Origin: Muribaculaceae bacterium
GTDB lineage: Bacteria; Bacteroidota; Bacteroidia; Bacteroidales; Muribaculaceae
Direction of reading: 5' to 3'
DNA length: 64,000 bases
Assembly (NCBI GenBank): GCA_017451225.1
Contig: JAFSPZ010000068.1
Span: 1-64,000, forward strand
Of this stretch, positions 1-8,197 are shown piece after piece. Position numbers and translations under genes: made by a program. Position 1 is the stretch's first letter. Each line of letters starts with the position of its first letter. Under the pieces are notes generated by a model, which worked only from the letters and a program-made list of their open reading frames with translations, was not told the origin of the DNA and did no database searches.

Positions 1-1
1 G

Positions 2-97
2 GGCACCTTTGCGGCTGGTGTAGCACAAGCCCAGAGCCAATACTCTCCACAAGCAGTTGCTCACACTGCTGCTGCAACCATTGTGGTTGAGAAGTGA
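2..97 (+). CDS. 3' end of an unidentified CDS
   Basis: The window opens inside a reading frame whose codons begin at base 2 and which ends at the TGA at 95-97. Only 31 residues are visible; they are rich in Ala, Val and Gln and end in TIVVEK. The tail is faintly like the last helix of PfkB-type sugar kinases, but the diagnostic GAGD motif is not visible and I do not assign a function. The frame stops just before a hairpin that could terminate it. Confidence 0.45.
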   Translation, partial: GTFAAGVAQAQSQYSPQAVAHTAAATIVVEK

Positions 98-124
98 CAA
101 TCTAGAATAATAACTGGAACAAAA

Positions 125-161
125 AATAAAGGTTTCAAGTCAATGACAAGAAACCCTTATT
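125..161. terminator. bidirectional hairpin terminator between the first CDS and HU
   Basis: AATAAAGGTTTC at 125-136 pairs with GAAACCCTTATT at 150-161 with one mismatch, around a 13 nt loop. The stem is A/T-rich at its base on both sides, so it could serve both converging transcripts. Confidence 0.6.
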
Positions 162-183
162 TCGTTAAATTCTTGCTTGAAGC

Positions 184-456
184 TTATTTAACCTTGCCTG
201 CGAGTTCAGCACCTGCTTTGAACTTAACCACTTTCTTAGCGGGGATAGTGATCTTAGCACCAGTAGCTGGGTTAACACCCTGACGTTTTGCTTTCTTTAC
301 TACGTCGAAAGTACCGAAGCCGATAAGAGCAACCTTGTCACCCTTAGCAAGAGCTTTTTCTACTGCGCAAATAGTTGCCTCAAGAGCAGCTTTAGCCTGA
401 ACTTTAGTTAATTTTGCTTCATTAGCAATAGCGTTTACTAATTCTGTTTTGTTCAT
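184..456 (-). CDS. hup: HU family DNA-binding protein
   Basis: A 90-residue histone-like protein that bends and compacts DNA as a dimer in the nucleoid. The length is typical for HU, and the family signature is visible: N-terminal MNKTELVNAIA, central GFGTFDV, and the beta-arm stretch with KRQGVNPATG followed by IPAKKVVKF. The Met start fits family length. It is monocistronic, converges with the CDS ending at 97, and has a full Bacteroidota promoter upstream with a leader of about 50 nt. HU and IHF subunits are hard to tell apart in this phylum; the size and arm sequence favour HU. Confidence 0.95.
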   Translation of the reverse strand: MNKTELVNAIANEAKLTKVQAKAALEATICAVEKALAKGDKVALIGFGTFDVVKKAKRQGVNPATGAKITIPAKKVVKFKAGAELAGKVK

Positions 457-509
457 AATAATTGATGATTAAATTGTTAACAAAATAGTTTTGAATGCTT
501 TTAACATCG

Positions 510-540
510 CAAATATAGAAAAACAAAAAGATTCAGCAAA
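510..540 (-). promoter_or_regulatory. promoter of the HU gene
   Basis: On the minus strand TTTG (540-537), a 19 nt spacer and TATATTTG (517-510) match the Bacteroidota sigma-ABfr consensus TTTG-N19/20-TAnnTTTG exactly. Confidence 0.8.
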
Positions 541-622
541 AAAAAATGAACTATTTTTTGTTTTTTTTATTAAAAATGGTCATTTTTCTACTGTTAAATA
601 GTGATTTCTCGCTATTTTGCCT

Positions 623-630
623 TAATTTTG
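623..630 (+). promoter_or_regulatory. -7 element upstream of the rhomboid operon
   Basis: TAATTTTG matches the -7 consensus 76 nt before the start codon of the first rhomboid gene. No good TTTG is found at the right distance, so this is a partial match. Confidence 0.45.
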
Positions 631-706
631 TCATCTCAAACAATGCTTTCTCTAAAATCAGTTATTAGGGATAAACTAAGTGAAAATTAAACTATAATAA
701 GGTATT

Positions 707-1456
707 ATGAGCGCAAATATTCGCTGGAACACATCGTCAATACCTGTGGTGACGAAACATCTCATTATTATAAATGCTATATTATGGGTCGCCACTATCC
801 TTTTGGGTAGTAGGGGTATTGTTGATTTGAACGATTATCTGGCATTGCATTTCTGGAAAGGTAGTGATTTTCATCTGCATCAGATGTTCACCTATATGTT
901 CATGCATGATTCAAGTGGTTTTTCAACAGGATTTACTCACATATTTTTCAATATGTTCTCCCTGTGGATATTTGGAGTGCTGCTTGAGCGAGTGATGGGA
1001 ACAAAGCGTTTTCTGTTTTTCTACATCACTTGTGGTCTTGGAGCAGGACTTGTGCAAGAGCTCGTTTGGCAATTCTCGTGGGAGAGTGTACTTGCTAGTA
1101 TTAACAACGTTTCGACCGAAACAATAACTAAAGCAATCTCCTCGGGGGAAATTGATGGTGAGTTCTTGAGTAAATTCTATAATAATCTAATCACTGTTGG
1201 AGCCTCGGGAGCTGTTTTCGGTATCCTGCTAGCATTTGCAATGTTGTTTCCAAACATTCCTCTCTACATCATGTTTATTCCTATCCCAATTAAGGCCAAA
1301 TGGGCCGTTCTTGGTTATGGACTCTTCGAGTTGTTCTTTGGTGTTACGGGAGCTATGGACCATGTTGCTCATTTTGCCCACCTGGGAGGAATGCTCTTCG
1401 GTTTCATCTTGTTGATGTACTGGAAAAGCAAAGGCTTGATATATAAAAGACCATGA
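707..1456 (+). CDS. rhomboid family intramembrane serine protease (first of two)
   Basis: A 249-residue polytopic membrane protein of the rhomboid family, which cleaves transmembrane substrates inside the bilayer. The conserved elements are present: HIFFNMFSLWIFG in the second membrane segment (oxyanion Asn), the catalytic Ser in GASGAVFG, and the catalytic His in AHFAHLGGMLFG near the C-terminus. An insert rich in Ser, Thr and Asn lies between helices around residues 120-160. The stop overlaps the start of the next rhomboid gene by ATGA, so the two are translationally coupled. The substrate is unknown. Confidence 0.92.
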   Translation: MSANIRWNTSSIPVVTKHLIIINAILWVATILLGSRGIVDLNDYLALHFWKGSDFHLHQMFTYMFMHDSSGFSTGFTHIFFNMFSLWIFGVLLERVMGTKRFLFFYITCGLGAGLVQELVWQFSWESVLASINNVSTETITKAISSGEIDGEFLSKFYNNLITVGASGAVFGILLAFAMLFPNIPLYIMFIPIPIKAKWAVLGYGLFELFFGVTGAMDHVAHFAHLGGMLFGFILLMYWKSKGLIYKRP

Positions 1457-2376
1457 ATTTCTCGGAATTAAAAAATAAGTATCTGTCTTCGTCGCTGTTG
1501 CTTCGCATCATCTACATCAACATTGCGGTGTTCCTGGTGCTTAAGGTGGCAGGTATTCTTACATTCTTTGTTGCTGGTAAAGAGGCTTCACTATCGGTAA
1601 TGAATTGGGTGGGTGTGCCAGCCTATCTTAATTTGTTCATCAGACGCCCGTGGACCATAATAACCTACATGTTCTCGCATTATGGCTTGTTTGACATTTT
1701 GTTTAACATGCTGTGGCTGTACTGGCTTGGACGTATCTTCCTCGAGGTATTCAACCCAAAGCAGCTTGTGGGGTTGTACTTGCTTGGCGGAATTGTGGGT
1801 GCTGCTCTGTTTGTGGCAGGTTGTAGCCTTCATCCTACGCTTTTTGCCAGTGGTCCCCTGGTAGGCGCATCGGCGGCAGTTTTGGCAATAGTGATAGGCA
1901 TTTCGGTTTATCGTCCCGACTATAAGATAGGGTTGTTGTTCTTCGGTTCAATATCGCTAAAATGGGTGGCTATTGCCACTGTTGTGATTTACCTCGTAAG
2001 TTTTGATGGAGTGAATGTGGGCGGCTATATAGCTCATGTGGGCGGTATGCTCATGGGTCTATGGTTTGGTCTCGCAATAAAGCGTGGACATGACGTAACA
2101 TCATGGATTAACAGATGTATTGATTCGTTTGTTGCATTGTTCCAGAAGAAGGTTAACAATAAATCTCCAAAGACTGCCAAGAAGCGAGATTTCAAGTTTA
2201 AGAAGTCTACTAATAATGAAAAGAAATCTTCCTCTTCATCTCAAGCTTCAACAACAAGTGAAGATGTCAGTGAGGAGCGACTTGACGCTATTCTCGATAA
2301 GTTAAAACGTTCAGGATATGGAGCGCTGAGCGATGAAGAGAAAGAATTCCTGTTTAACGCATCTCGCAAGCGATAA
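1453..2376 (+). CDS. rhomboid family intramembrane serine protease (second of two)
   Basis: A 307-residue rhomboid paralogue. SHYGLFDILFNMLWLYWLG carries the conserved Asn, GASAAVLAI the putative catalytic Ser (Ala replaces the usual second Gly), and IAHVGGMLMG the His. The membrane core ends near residue 215. It is followed by a long Lys/Ser-rich linker and a short acidic helical module ending in ALSDEEKEFLF, a tail often seen on Bacteroidota rhomboids. It overlaps the upstream rhomboid gene by 4 nt and lies 6 nt before the phosphodiesterase gene, so the three form an operon. The altered GxSA motif may still be active. Confidence 0.9.
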   Translation: MNFSELKNKYLSSSLLLRIIYINIAVFLVLKVAGILTFFVAGKEASLSVMNWVGVPAYLNLFIRRPWTIITYMFSHYGLFDILFNMLWLYWLGRIFLEVFNPKQLVGLYLLGGIVGAALFVAGCSLHPTLFASGPLVGASAAVLAIVIGISVYRPDYKIGLLFFGSISLKWVAIATVVIYLVSFDGVNVGGYIAHVGGMLMGLWFGLAIKRGHDVTSWINRCIDSFVALFQKKVNNKSPKTAKKRDFKFKKSTNNEKKSSSSSQASTTSEDVSEERLDAILDKLKRSGYGALSDEEKEFLFNASRKR

Positions 2377-2382
2377 TTCTCT

Positions 2383-3498
2383 ATGAAAGGGCTGAAAATA
2401 GGCAAACGTGCAGTAGCGGTGACCCTCATTATCTTCACGGTGATGGTGGCGGTTGCTATGCTTGTGTCGGCTTGGGGTGGGTTGGTTAATCCTAACGAGA
2501 GCACTTTAATGCCAGTTGCTACGTTGGCGATGCCCATAGTGTTGGTTATCAATGTGTTTGTGGCAATTGTATGGTTGCTAATGCTTAAGTGGAAAATAGC
2601 ACTCATCCCCATTGCTGCCATTGTTGTGTCATGGGGTCCTGTGAGTACTGTGTGCCCAATCAACCTCTTTGCCAAGAACTATGATGCTGACTCAACATTC
2701 AGGGTGATGAGCTATAACGTTGCTAACTTTGATTATACTAACCAGGACAAGCCTTCAAAACCTATGCGGCACATTTTGGATCAGGATGCCGATTTAGTGC
2801 TGATGCAGGAGGGCTCGCAGGAACGCAACTACCTTACCGTACCCAATGTGATAAGTATGCGTGATGAGATTATACAAAAATATCCCTACCGCAGCAGTGG
2901 CTATCGTGACCTTGTTATACTGTCAAAATATCCTTATACTGTTGTGTCGGATTCGGCTTTTGAGACAAATCCAAATCACGATGGTGGGGTATATGCCAAG
3001 GCTTTCGACATTGAGATGCCTGGTGGCAGGCAGTTGCGCGTTATCAGTCTGCATCTGCGCTCAATAGGCATGGACAGGAGTGATAAGGATTTATACACCG
3101 ACCTAACTCGTCGTGAGGTGAACGTTAACAGTCGTAGCAACTTGAAGCGTATTAAGCATTCGCTTTACGACAAACTGGGTCGAGCATTTGTTTATCATGC
3201 TCAAGAGGCCCATATAGTGCGCTCTCTTATCGAAAACGGTCCAAGTAACGTTATAGTGTGTGGTGATTTTAACGAGGCTCCGTCGTCCTATTGCTATCGT
3301 ACATTGCGAGGAGATGACTTTCGCGACACCTTCCAGGATTGTGGATGTGGCTTCACCTACACTTATAATGCTAATCGCATGTATTTCAAAATCGACCACA
3401 TCCTCTATCGTGGAAGTCTAGATGCAGTCGATTGGAAGCGTGCCAAGGTGCCCGATAGTGACCACTATCCTCAAGTTGCAACTTTTGTTTGGAAATAA
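2383..3498 (+). CDS. membrane-anchored endonuclease/exonuclease/phosphatase (EEP) family protein
   Basis: A 371-residue protein with about three N-terminal membrane helices (to residue ~95) followed by an EEP fold, the metal-dependent phosphodiesterase fold of exonuclease III, DNase I and sphingomyelinases. Visible motifs are MSYNVANFD at the domain start, LMQEGSQ with the metal-binding Glu, VCGDFNEAPSS with the catalytic Asp/Asn, and the terminal DSDHYPQV with the catalytic Asp-His. The membrane anchor places the enzyme at the inner membrane, probably facing the periplasm, which argues against a DNA-repair role. Third gene of the rhomboid operon. Substrate unknown; a phospholipid or exported nucleic acid are options. 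Confidence 0.88.
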   Translation: MKGLKIGKRAVAVTLIIFTVMVAVAMLVSAWGGLVNPNESTLMPVATLAMPIVLVINVFVAIVWLLMLKWKIALIPIAAIVVSWGPVSTVCPINLFAKNYDADSTFRVMSYNVANFDYTNQDKPSKPMRHILDQDADLVLMQEGSQERNYLTVPNVISMRDEIIQKYPYRSSGYRDLVILSKYPYTVVSDSAFETNPNHDGGVYAKAFDIEMPGGRQLRVISLHLRSIGMDRSDKDLYTDLTRREVNVNSRSNLKRIKHSLYDKLGRAFVYHAQEAHIVRSLIENGPSNVIVCGDFNEAPSSYCYRTLRGDDFRDTFQDCGCGFTYTYNANRMYFKIDHILYRGSLDAVDWKRAKVPDSDHYPQVATFVWK

Positions 3499-3560
3499 TT
3501 ATATCTGACCCATTTATAATGCTGTAAACTAAATACTATATAACTAATAACTAAACTATT

Positions 3561-5687
3561 ATGAGAAAGACAATTGTTTTATTAATTGCACTGTGCTGCC
3601 TGGTGCTGCCAGCAGCCGGTAAAACACCTAAAAAAGTGAAAACTGCCGAGAACGTAAATCCTTTCATGTCGGAGTACACTACCAAGTACCAGATTCCGCC
3701 ATTTGAGAGCATCAAGTATGAGCATTACATGCCAGCCCTTGAAGAAGGTATCAAGCAACACAATCAGGAGATTGAGATGATTGCCTATGCAAGACAAACT
3801 CCAACCTTCGAGAACACTGTTCTGGCTCTTGACAATAGTGGCCGACTTTATAATAGGGTGTGTGCTGTGTTTGTGGCTTTGAACGAGAGCGACGCAACTC
3901 CCGAGATGCAGGAGATTGCCGAGAAATTCATGCCCTTGATGACTGCTCACGGTGATGAGATTTACATGAATGAAGGTCTCTTCTCGCGCATCAAGATGAT
4001 ACATAACAATGCCGACCAAATGGGTCTCGACCCAGTGCAGAAACGCCTTGTAGATAAGTACTATAAGAAGTTTGTGCGCAAGGGTGCTCTCCTCAATCCC
4101 GAGCAGAAAGAAGAACTCATGAAGATCAACCAGCGCGAGTCGGAACTCGAGCTTGCCTTTGGTAAGAACGTGATGCACGAGATGAGCGAGAACGTGATTT
4201 ATGTCACCGATAAGGCTCAACTATCAGGTCTCTCGCAAGAGGCTATCGATGGCGCTGCCGAGCTGGCAAAGGCACGTGGTCATGAGGGCTGGGCATTTAC
4301 AGCTTCGGCTGCCACTCGCCTTGCCGTGCTCAACGATGCCGACAATCGCGACCTGCGTGAGAAGATGTACAAGCTCTACACCACCACTGCAAGCCATGGT
4401 GATGAGTGGGACAACAGCAAGAACATCAATGAGATACTCAAACTCCGTCAGCGCAAAGCTAACCTTTTAGGTTTTGAGACCTATGCCGACTATGCCTGCG
4501 ACCCTGTGATGGCCAAGACTGTTGAGAAGGCTGAGGACTTGCTCATGCAAATCTGGCGTCCAGCTATCAAGAAGGTTGACCAGGAAGTTGCCGACATGCA
4601 GAAGTATGCCGATGCTCATGGCGCCAATTTCAAACTTGAGCCTTGGGATTACTACTACTATGCCAACAAGGTGAAAGCTGAGCGTTACAGCTTCAGCGAG
4701 GATGAGATTCGTCCTTATTTCGAGCTCAATAGCGTGGTAAAGAACGGTATCTTCTATGTTGCCAATAAGCTTTATGGCATCACTTTCACCGAGATGAAAG
4801 ATGCTCCCAAGTACAATCCCGAGGTTACCGTCTACGACGTTAAGGATGCCCAGGGCAAGCACTTAGCTGTATTTATGACCGACTATTTCCCACGTGCCAC
4901 TAAGGCTCAGGGTGCTTGGATGAACGAAATGCAAACCGCTTATAACTACAATGGTGTAGTTGAGCGCCCAATCGTTTACAACGTGGGTAGTTTCAATCCT
5001 CCCACTAAGGACACTCCTTCGCTGCTCACTATCGACCAGGTTGAGACTGTGTTCCACGAGTTTGGTCACGCTCTTCACGGCATGTTGACTCAGGTGGCTT
5101 ATCGTGGCTTGGCAGGCACTAACATTGATCGTGACATGGTCGAGATGCCTTCTCAAATCAACGAGCACTGGATGCTAGTTCCCGAGGTGCTCAAGAACTA
5201 TGCTAAGCACTACAAGACTGGCGAGGTTATTCCTCAGGCACTTGTCGACAAGCTCATCGAGTCGTCGAAGTTCAACCAGGGTTTCATGACGACCGAGCTT
5301 GTGGGTGCTGCTTTGCTTGATATCGAGTGGCATAAAATCAACTGGTGCGACAACATCGACGTCAAGGCCTTTGAGCGCTCGGTTGCTAAGCGCCTCCACA
5401 TGCCCAAAATCATAGAGTATCGCTATCGCAGTCCTTACTTTAAGCACATCTTCAATGATGAGCAATATGCTTGCGGTTATTACACTTATCTGTGGGCTCA
5501 GGTGCTTGAGGCCGACGGTTGGGAGCGTTTCCAGCAGGAGGGTCCAATGAACGTGAATGTTGCCAATGACTATCGTCGCTATATCCTTGAGGCAGGCGAC
5601 ACCGAGGATGCCATGACACTTTACAAGAAGTTCCGTGGCCGTGAGCCAGATGCTAAGGCTCTCCTCCGCTTGCGTGGACTTGAGTAA
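3561..5687 (+). CDS. dcp: exported M3 family metallopeptidase (dipeptidyl carboxypeptidase / oligopeptidase type)
   Basis: A 708-residue zinc peptidase of family M3 (Dcp/OpdA). The zinc site HEFGHALHG begins at His499, with His503 as second ligand. A signal peptide of about 20 residues starts the protein, so it is probably periplasmic, where it would release dipeptides from peptide C-termini. Length matches Dcp. The gene is separated from the upstream operon by 62 nt and is followed by a perfect 19 bp hairpin. Whether it acts as Dcp or as an oligopeptidase A type cannot be read from the sequence. Confidence 0.93.
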   Translation: MRKTIVLLIALCCLVLPAAGKTPKKVKTAENVNPFMSEYTTKYQIPPFESIKYEHYMPALEEGIKQHNQEIEMIAYARQTPTFENTVLALDNSGRLYNRVCAVFVALNESDATPEMQEIAEKFMPLMTAHGDEIYMNEGLFSRIKMIHNNADQMGLDPVQKRLVDKYYKKFVRKGALLNPEQKEELMKINQRESELELAFGKNVMHEMSENVIYVTDKAQLSGLSQEAIDGAAELAKARGHEGWAFTASAATRLAVLNDADNRDLREKMYKLYTTTASHGDEWDNSKNINEILKLRQRKANLLGFETYADYACDPVMAKTVEKAEDLLMQIWRPAIKKVDQEVADMQKYADAHGANFKLEPWDYYYYANKVKAERYSFSEDEIRPYFELNSVVKNGIFYVANKLYGITFTEMKDAPKYNPEVTVYDVKDAQGKHLAVFMTDYFPRATKAQGAWMNEMQTAYNYNGVVERPIVYNVGSFNPPTKDTPSLLTIDQVETVFHEFGHALHGMLTQVAYRGLAGTNIDRDMVEMPSQINEHWMLVPEVLKNYAKHYKTGEVIPQALVDKLIESSKFNQGFMTTELVGAALLDIEWHKINWCDNIDVKAFERSVAKRLHMPKIIEYRYRSPYFKHIFNDEQYACGYYTYLWAQVLEADGWERFQQEGPMNVNVANDYRRYILEAGDTEDAMTLYKKFRGREPDAKALLRLRGLE

Positions 5688-5708
5688 ACACAATTTTAAC
5701 CTAATGTT

Positions 5709-5756
5709 AATTTGTGATGCACAATCATTTATAAGTGATTGTGCATCACAAATTTT
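5709..5756 (+). terminator. strong hairpin after the M3 peptidase gene
   Basis: Two perfectly complementary 19-base arms (5709-5727 and 5736-5754) flank an 8 nt loop. The stem ends in A/T pairs with a short T-rich tail. Confidence 0.8.
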
Positions 5757-5833
5757 GTTAATACTTGTGGCTTTGATTTGGTGATTTAAAAGTAAAAAAG
5801 TATTTTTGGGGAAATCCTCAAAAATATTGCGTT

Positions 5834-6253
5834 ATGAAAATCAAATTGCTCATATCTTTGGCGCTTGCATTAACAGCTTATGCGGGGGCTATGGCAAGCG
5901 AGAATGATTCTTGCCTGGTTAATCAAGACTCTGTTCAGGCTAGTGCTGATTCTACGCAACTATCTGATCCACTCCAAGGCTATATTTTTGACAGAGACAC
6001 CACAGGGTGGATAGTTAATACCTGCCCTTCTACTTCCATTATACTTGGTTATGTTGATGTCTATGGTAATGCCACTAAGTTGATACCCAAGTTGAATAAA
6101 CCTATCCGTTGGAATGTTTGCCCAAGCGGTTATAGTTCTAATAGTTCCCTTTTTCTAAAGAATGGTACTCTTTTTCTAAATAATAGTGATACAAAGAAGA
6201 ATGGCAATAGTGATAATAAACAAACATCACATCCTGAGAATTCAACTCCATAG
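5834..6253 (+). CDS. small exported protein of unknown function
   Basis: A 139-residue protein I do not recognise. It starts with a convincing signal peptide (MKIKLLISLALALTAYAGAMA), predicted cleavage near residue 22. The mature part is Ser/Asn/Asp-rich with two Cys (in STSIILG and WNVCPSG contexts) and a low-complexity Asn/Ser/Lys tail from residue ~105. It stands alone between two hairpins and is likely periplasmic or surface-exposed. No domain or motif allows a function to be named. Confidence 0.6.
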   Translation: MKIKLLISLALALTAYAGAMASENDSCLVNQDSVQASADSTQLSDPLQGYIFDRDTTGWIVNTCPSTSIILGYVDVYGNATKLIPKLNKPIRWNVCPSGYSSNSSLFLKNGTLFLNNSDTKKNGNSDNKQTSHPENSTP

Positions 6254-6282
6254 TGGATTCAAGATTAATATTAGATATTTAT

Positions 6283-6323
6283 AAAAAAATCAAGGTCGTT
6301 ACCGGTAAATGGTAGCGACCTTG
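6283..6323 (-). terminator. terminator of the DUF4252 gene
   Basis: CAAGGTCGTTACC (6291-6303) and GGTAGCGACCTTG (6311-6323) form a stem with one mismatch. On the minus strand it is followed by a run of T (6290-6284), as expected for the gene that ends at 6348. Confidence 0.8.
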
Positions 6324-6347
6324 TGATTCATTGTAGTATAGTGGTGT

Positions 6348-6902
6348 TTAAAGTCCTTCCTCGTCATCAAGGATAGTTACGCTGGTTTTGCCTTGATTGG
6401 GAGTTTCGTTGTTGAACTCTTCTTCAATGTCGTTGACGTCTTCCATGCTGAACTCTCCCAGCAATTGTATCACGATTATCTGTCGGTCATGCTCATTGAT
6501 TACAAGTATCGCTTCGCCGAAGGTCTGGCTATTGGCTGGCGAAGCATAGATTGCAATCTTTTCTTCCTTGTTGGAACTTGAGCGGAAAAGCACCGAGTAA
6601 TTGCGAGGATTGTCAAGGTCTTTCAATATTTTCTGGGCTTTCTTTACCGCTTTTTTCTTGCTTGTCATGATAAACTGCATGCTGGTAACTTTCCTGAGCA
6701 TGCCTGTGGGGATGGGGGTGGCTTTTAAAATGTCCATGCTTCCCATATTGGTCAAGCCTTTTATCATAAAAGCAGGAATATACTGTGCATAAACATCGTC
6801 TAGTTCAGCCACTTTGTCAACAGGGCTTGTTTGTGCGGTTGCCACAAGGCTCATCATTGTTAGGGTGGCAACAAGAAATATCGTTTTCAGTCTGTTTTTC
6901 AT
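6348..6902 (-). CDS. DUF4252 domain-containing exported protein
   Basis: A 184-residue protein with an N-terminal signal peptide (hydrophobic to about residue 23, ending ATAQ). The pattern of the mature part, with a Met/Lys-rich first half, an acidic C-terminus and the phrase ILVINEHDRQIIVIQLLGEFS, resembles the DUF4252 family that is common in Bacteroidota and has no established function. Two transcript ends converge here: its terminator lies just downstream, facing the gene ending at 6253. Upstream is a 417 bp region with a degenerate promoter repeat and tandem repeats, neither in an obvious position to transcribe it. Confidence 0.7.
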   Translation of the reverse strand: MKNRLKTIFLVATLTMMSLVATAQTSPVDKVAELDDVYAQYIPAFMIKGLTNMGSMDILKATPIPTGMLRKVTSMQFIMTSKKKAVKKAQKILKDLDNPRNYSVLFRSSSNKEEKIAIYASPANSQTFGEAILVINEHDRQIIVIQLLGEFSMEDVNDIEEEFNNETPNQGKTSVTILDDEEGL

Positions 6903-6945
6903 TTATGATACTTTTTAGAGTTAATAATGTGTCATTTTATAAATT

Positions 6946-7011
6946 AGGCGGCTCCTCTTGAAAAGCTCAAATAAATGTCGCATTTCTCTTGGATTGCACT
7001 AATTTTCATGG
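6946..7011 (+). repeat. degenerate copy of the promoter-bearing repeat
   Basis: This stretch aligns with the two repeat units at 22196-22327: shared blocks are GCTCAAATAAAT, TTGCACTA and ATTTT at identical spacing. Both promoter boxes have decayed here: TGTC replaces TTTG, and TAATTTTC replaces TAATTTTG. It lies in the 417 bp gap between the DUF4252 and DUF3298-like genes, in the direction of the latter. Confidence 0.65.
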
Positions 7012-7098
7012 CAAATGTAGTGCATTTTTTGACAAAAAAGGTCATTATTAGTCTTATTATTTCGTTATTAACAATTTTTTTTATACTTTAGCGCTCTG

Positions 7099-7296
7099 AA
7101 AAATGCGATTAAGCGAGACAAAGCTGAACTTGCTCAAGATTTTGCGAGCGTGAGCATTTTATCCAAAAATGCGATTAAGCGAGACAAAGCTGAACTTGCT
7201 CAAGATTTTGCGAGCGTGAGCATTTTATCCAAAAATGCGATTAAGCGAGACAAAGCTGAACTTGCTCAAGATTTTGCGAGCGTGAGCATTTTATTT
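7099..7296 (+). repeat. three perfect 66 bp direct tandem repeats
   Basis: Units begin at 7099, 7165 and 7231, each with AAAAATGCGATTAAGC, and are identical for 64 of 66 bases; the third differs only in its last two bases. Each unit is bounded by AAAATGC and its complement GCATTTT and contains smaller inverted pairs (GCTC/GAGC, CTTG-CT-CAAG), so each could fold into a hairpin. The array ends 24 nt before the start codon at 7320. No coding frame explains it. Confidence 0.95.
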
Positions 7297-7319
7297 AAAA
7301 CAAAGAGAATATCATTACT

Positions 7320-8171
7320 ATGAACCATAAATTGTTTTTTTGTGCCTTTGCATTGCTGCTCTTGATAACTGCTGGCGCATGCTCTTGCAGCGGAGAATCG
7401 GGGAGCGGAAAGGGAGATGTGGAGATAGCCACCGACTCCATTTCCGATACTGGCTCGTTCAAGAAAAGCAATGGCGAAGTGTGCCAGATGAAAGTGAACC
7501 TTGTTGTCTCTTATCCACAAGCCTATAAAGACTCGGTGACTTTAGACAAGCTGAGGAAGCTCTTTGCAGCTCATTTACTAAGGGCTCCTAAAGATATTAA
7601 ATCTATTAAAGATGCCATGCAGTTTTATGCCAAGTCGATCATATCTCGCAACACTCCATCACAATATGGCCAGCAGGCCTCTGCCAGCGACACTGTCAAT
7701 GGCGACATTGATGAGATTGATATCGACAAGTTTGAGTCTACGATAAACATTAAGGTCGTTTATAATGACAACGAGCTGATAACCTTCTGTAAAGAGGAGG
7801 CGATAGATAAGAATGGACAGCGCACCTCTACGTCGCATCACTACACAAGTTTCGATTTGAAAGAAATGAAAAAAATATCTCTCGCCGATTTGATTCGTGA
7901 GGACAGCTATGACAAGGTCACCGCTCTGCTCAAAAGCAAACTAATGGACGACAAGGGTGCAAGCAATGAAGACGAGCTCAACGATATGGGCTATTTCAAC
8001 CTGCCTAACTTGGCCGTGACCAACAATTTCTTCTTTACTAGCAAGGGTGTTACTTGGAGCTATGACAGCAGTGTAATTGCTGTTGCCTCGGTAGGGGAAC
8101 CTACTATCAATATAGACTATGACGACCTTGAACAGTATTACAGCGACAATTCAGTGCTGAAAAGGCTATAA
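7320..8171 (+). CDS. DUF3298/RsiV-like exported lipoprotein
   Basis: A 283-residue protein with a signal peptide (MNHKLFFCAFALLLLITAG) and nearby Cys residues (ACSCSG) that could be lipidated, although the lipobox is not ideal. The rest looks like a DUF4163/DUF3298 protein: the middle contains TSTSHHYTSFDLKEMKKISL and the C-terminus contains a paired strand region with FTSKGVTWSYDSS. That family includes the extracytoplasmic part of RsiV. No sigma factor gene is adjacent, so a regulatory role is not supported. The gene is preceded directly by the 66 bp repeat array and followed 26 nt later by rsmG. Confidence 0.65.
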   Translation: MNHKLFFCAFALLLLITAGACSCSGESGSGKGDVEIATDSISDTGSFKKSNGEVCQMKVNLVVSYPQAYKDSVTLDKLRKLFAAHLLRAPKDIKSIKDAMQFYAKSIISRNTPSQYGQQASASDTVNGDIDEIDIDKFESTINIKVVYNDNELITFCKEEAIDKNGQRTSTSHHYTSFDLKEMKKISLADLIREDSYDKVTALLKSKLMDDKGASNEDELNDMGYFNLPNLAVTNNFFFTSKGVTWSYDSSVIAVASVGEPTINIDYDDLEQYYSDNSVLKRL

Positions 8172-8197
8172 AATTATCTTATCCTCAGTTATTAACA

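Noticed and set aside
2241..2675. Long antisense frames over real genes, such as 2241-2675 minus, 3582-4220 minus and 51070-51669 minus
   Set aside because: They mirror well-identified genes on the other strand, show no leader, domain or spacing of their own, and have compositions expected of reverse-strand reading.
7099..7296. CRISPR array
   Set aside because: The 66 bp units abut directly with no unique spacers and there are no cas genes in the window.
7320..8171. RsiV-type anti-sigma factor
   Set aside because: Only the DUF3298-like exported part is visible; there is no membrane anti-sigma domain and no adjacent ECF sigma factor gene.
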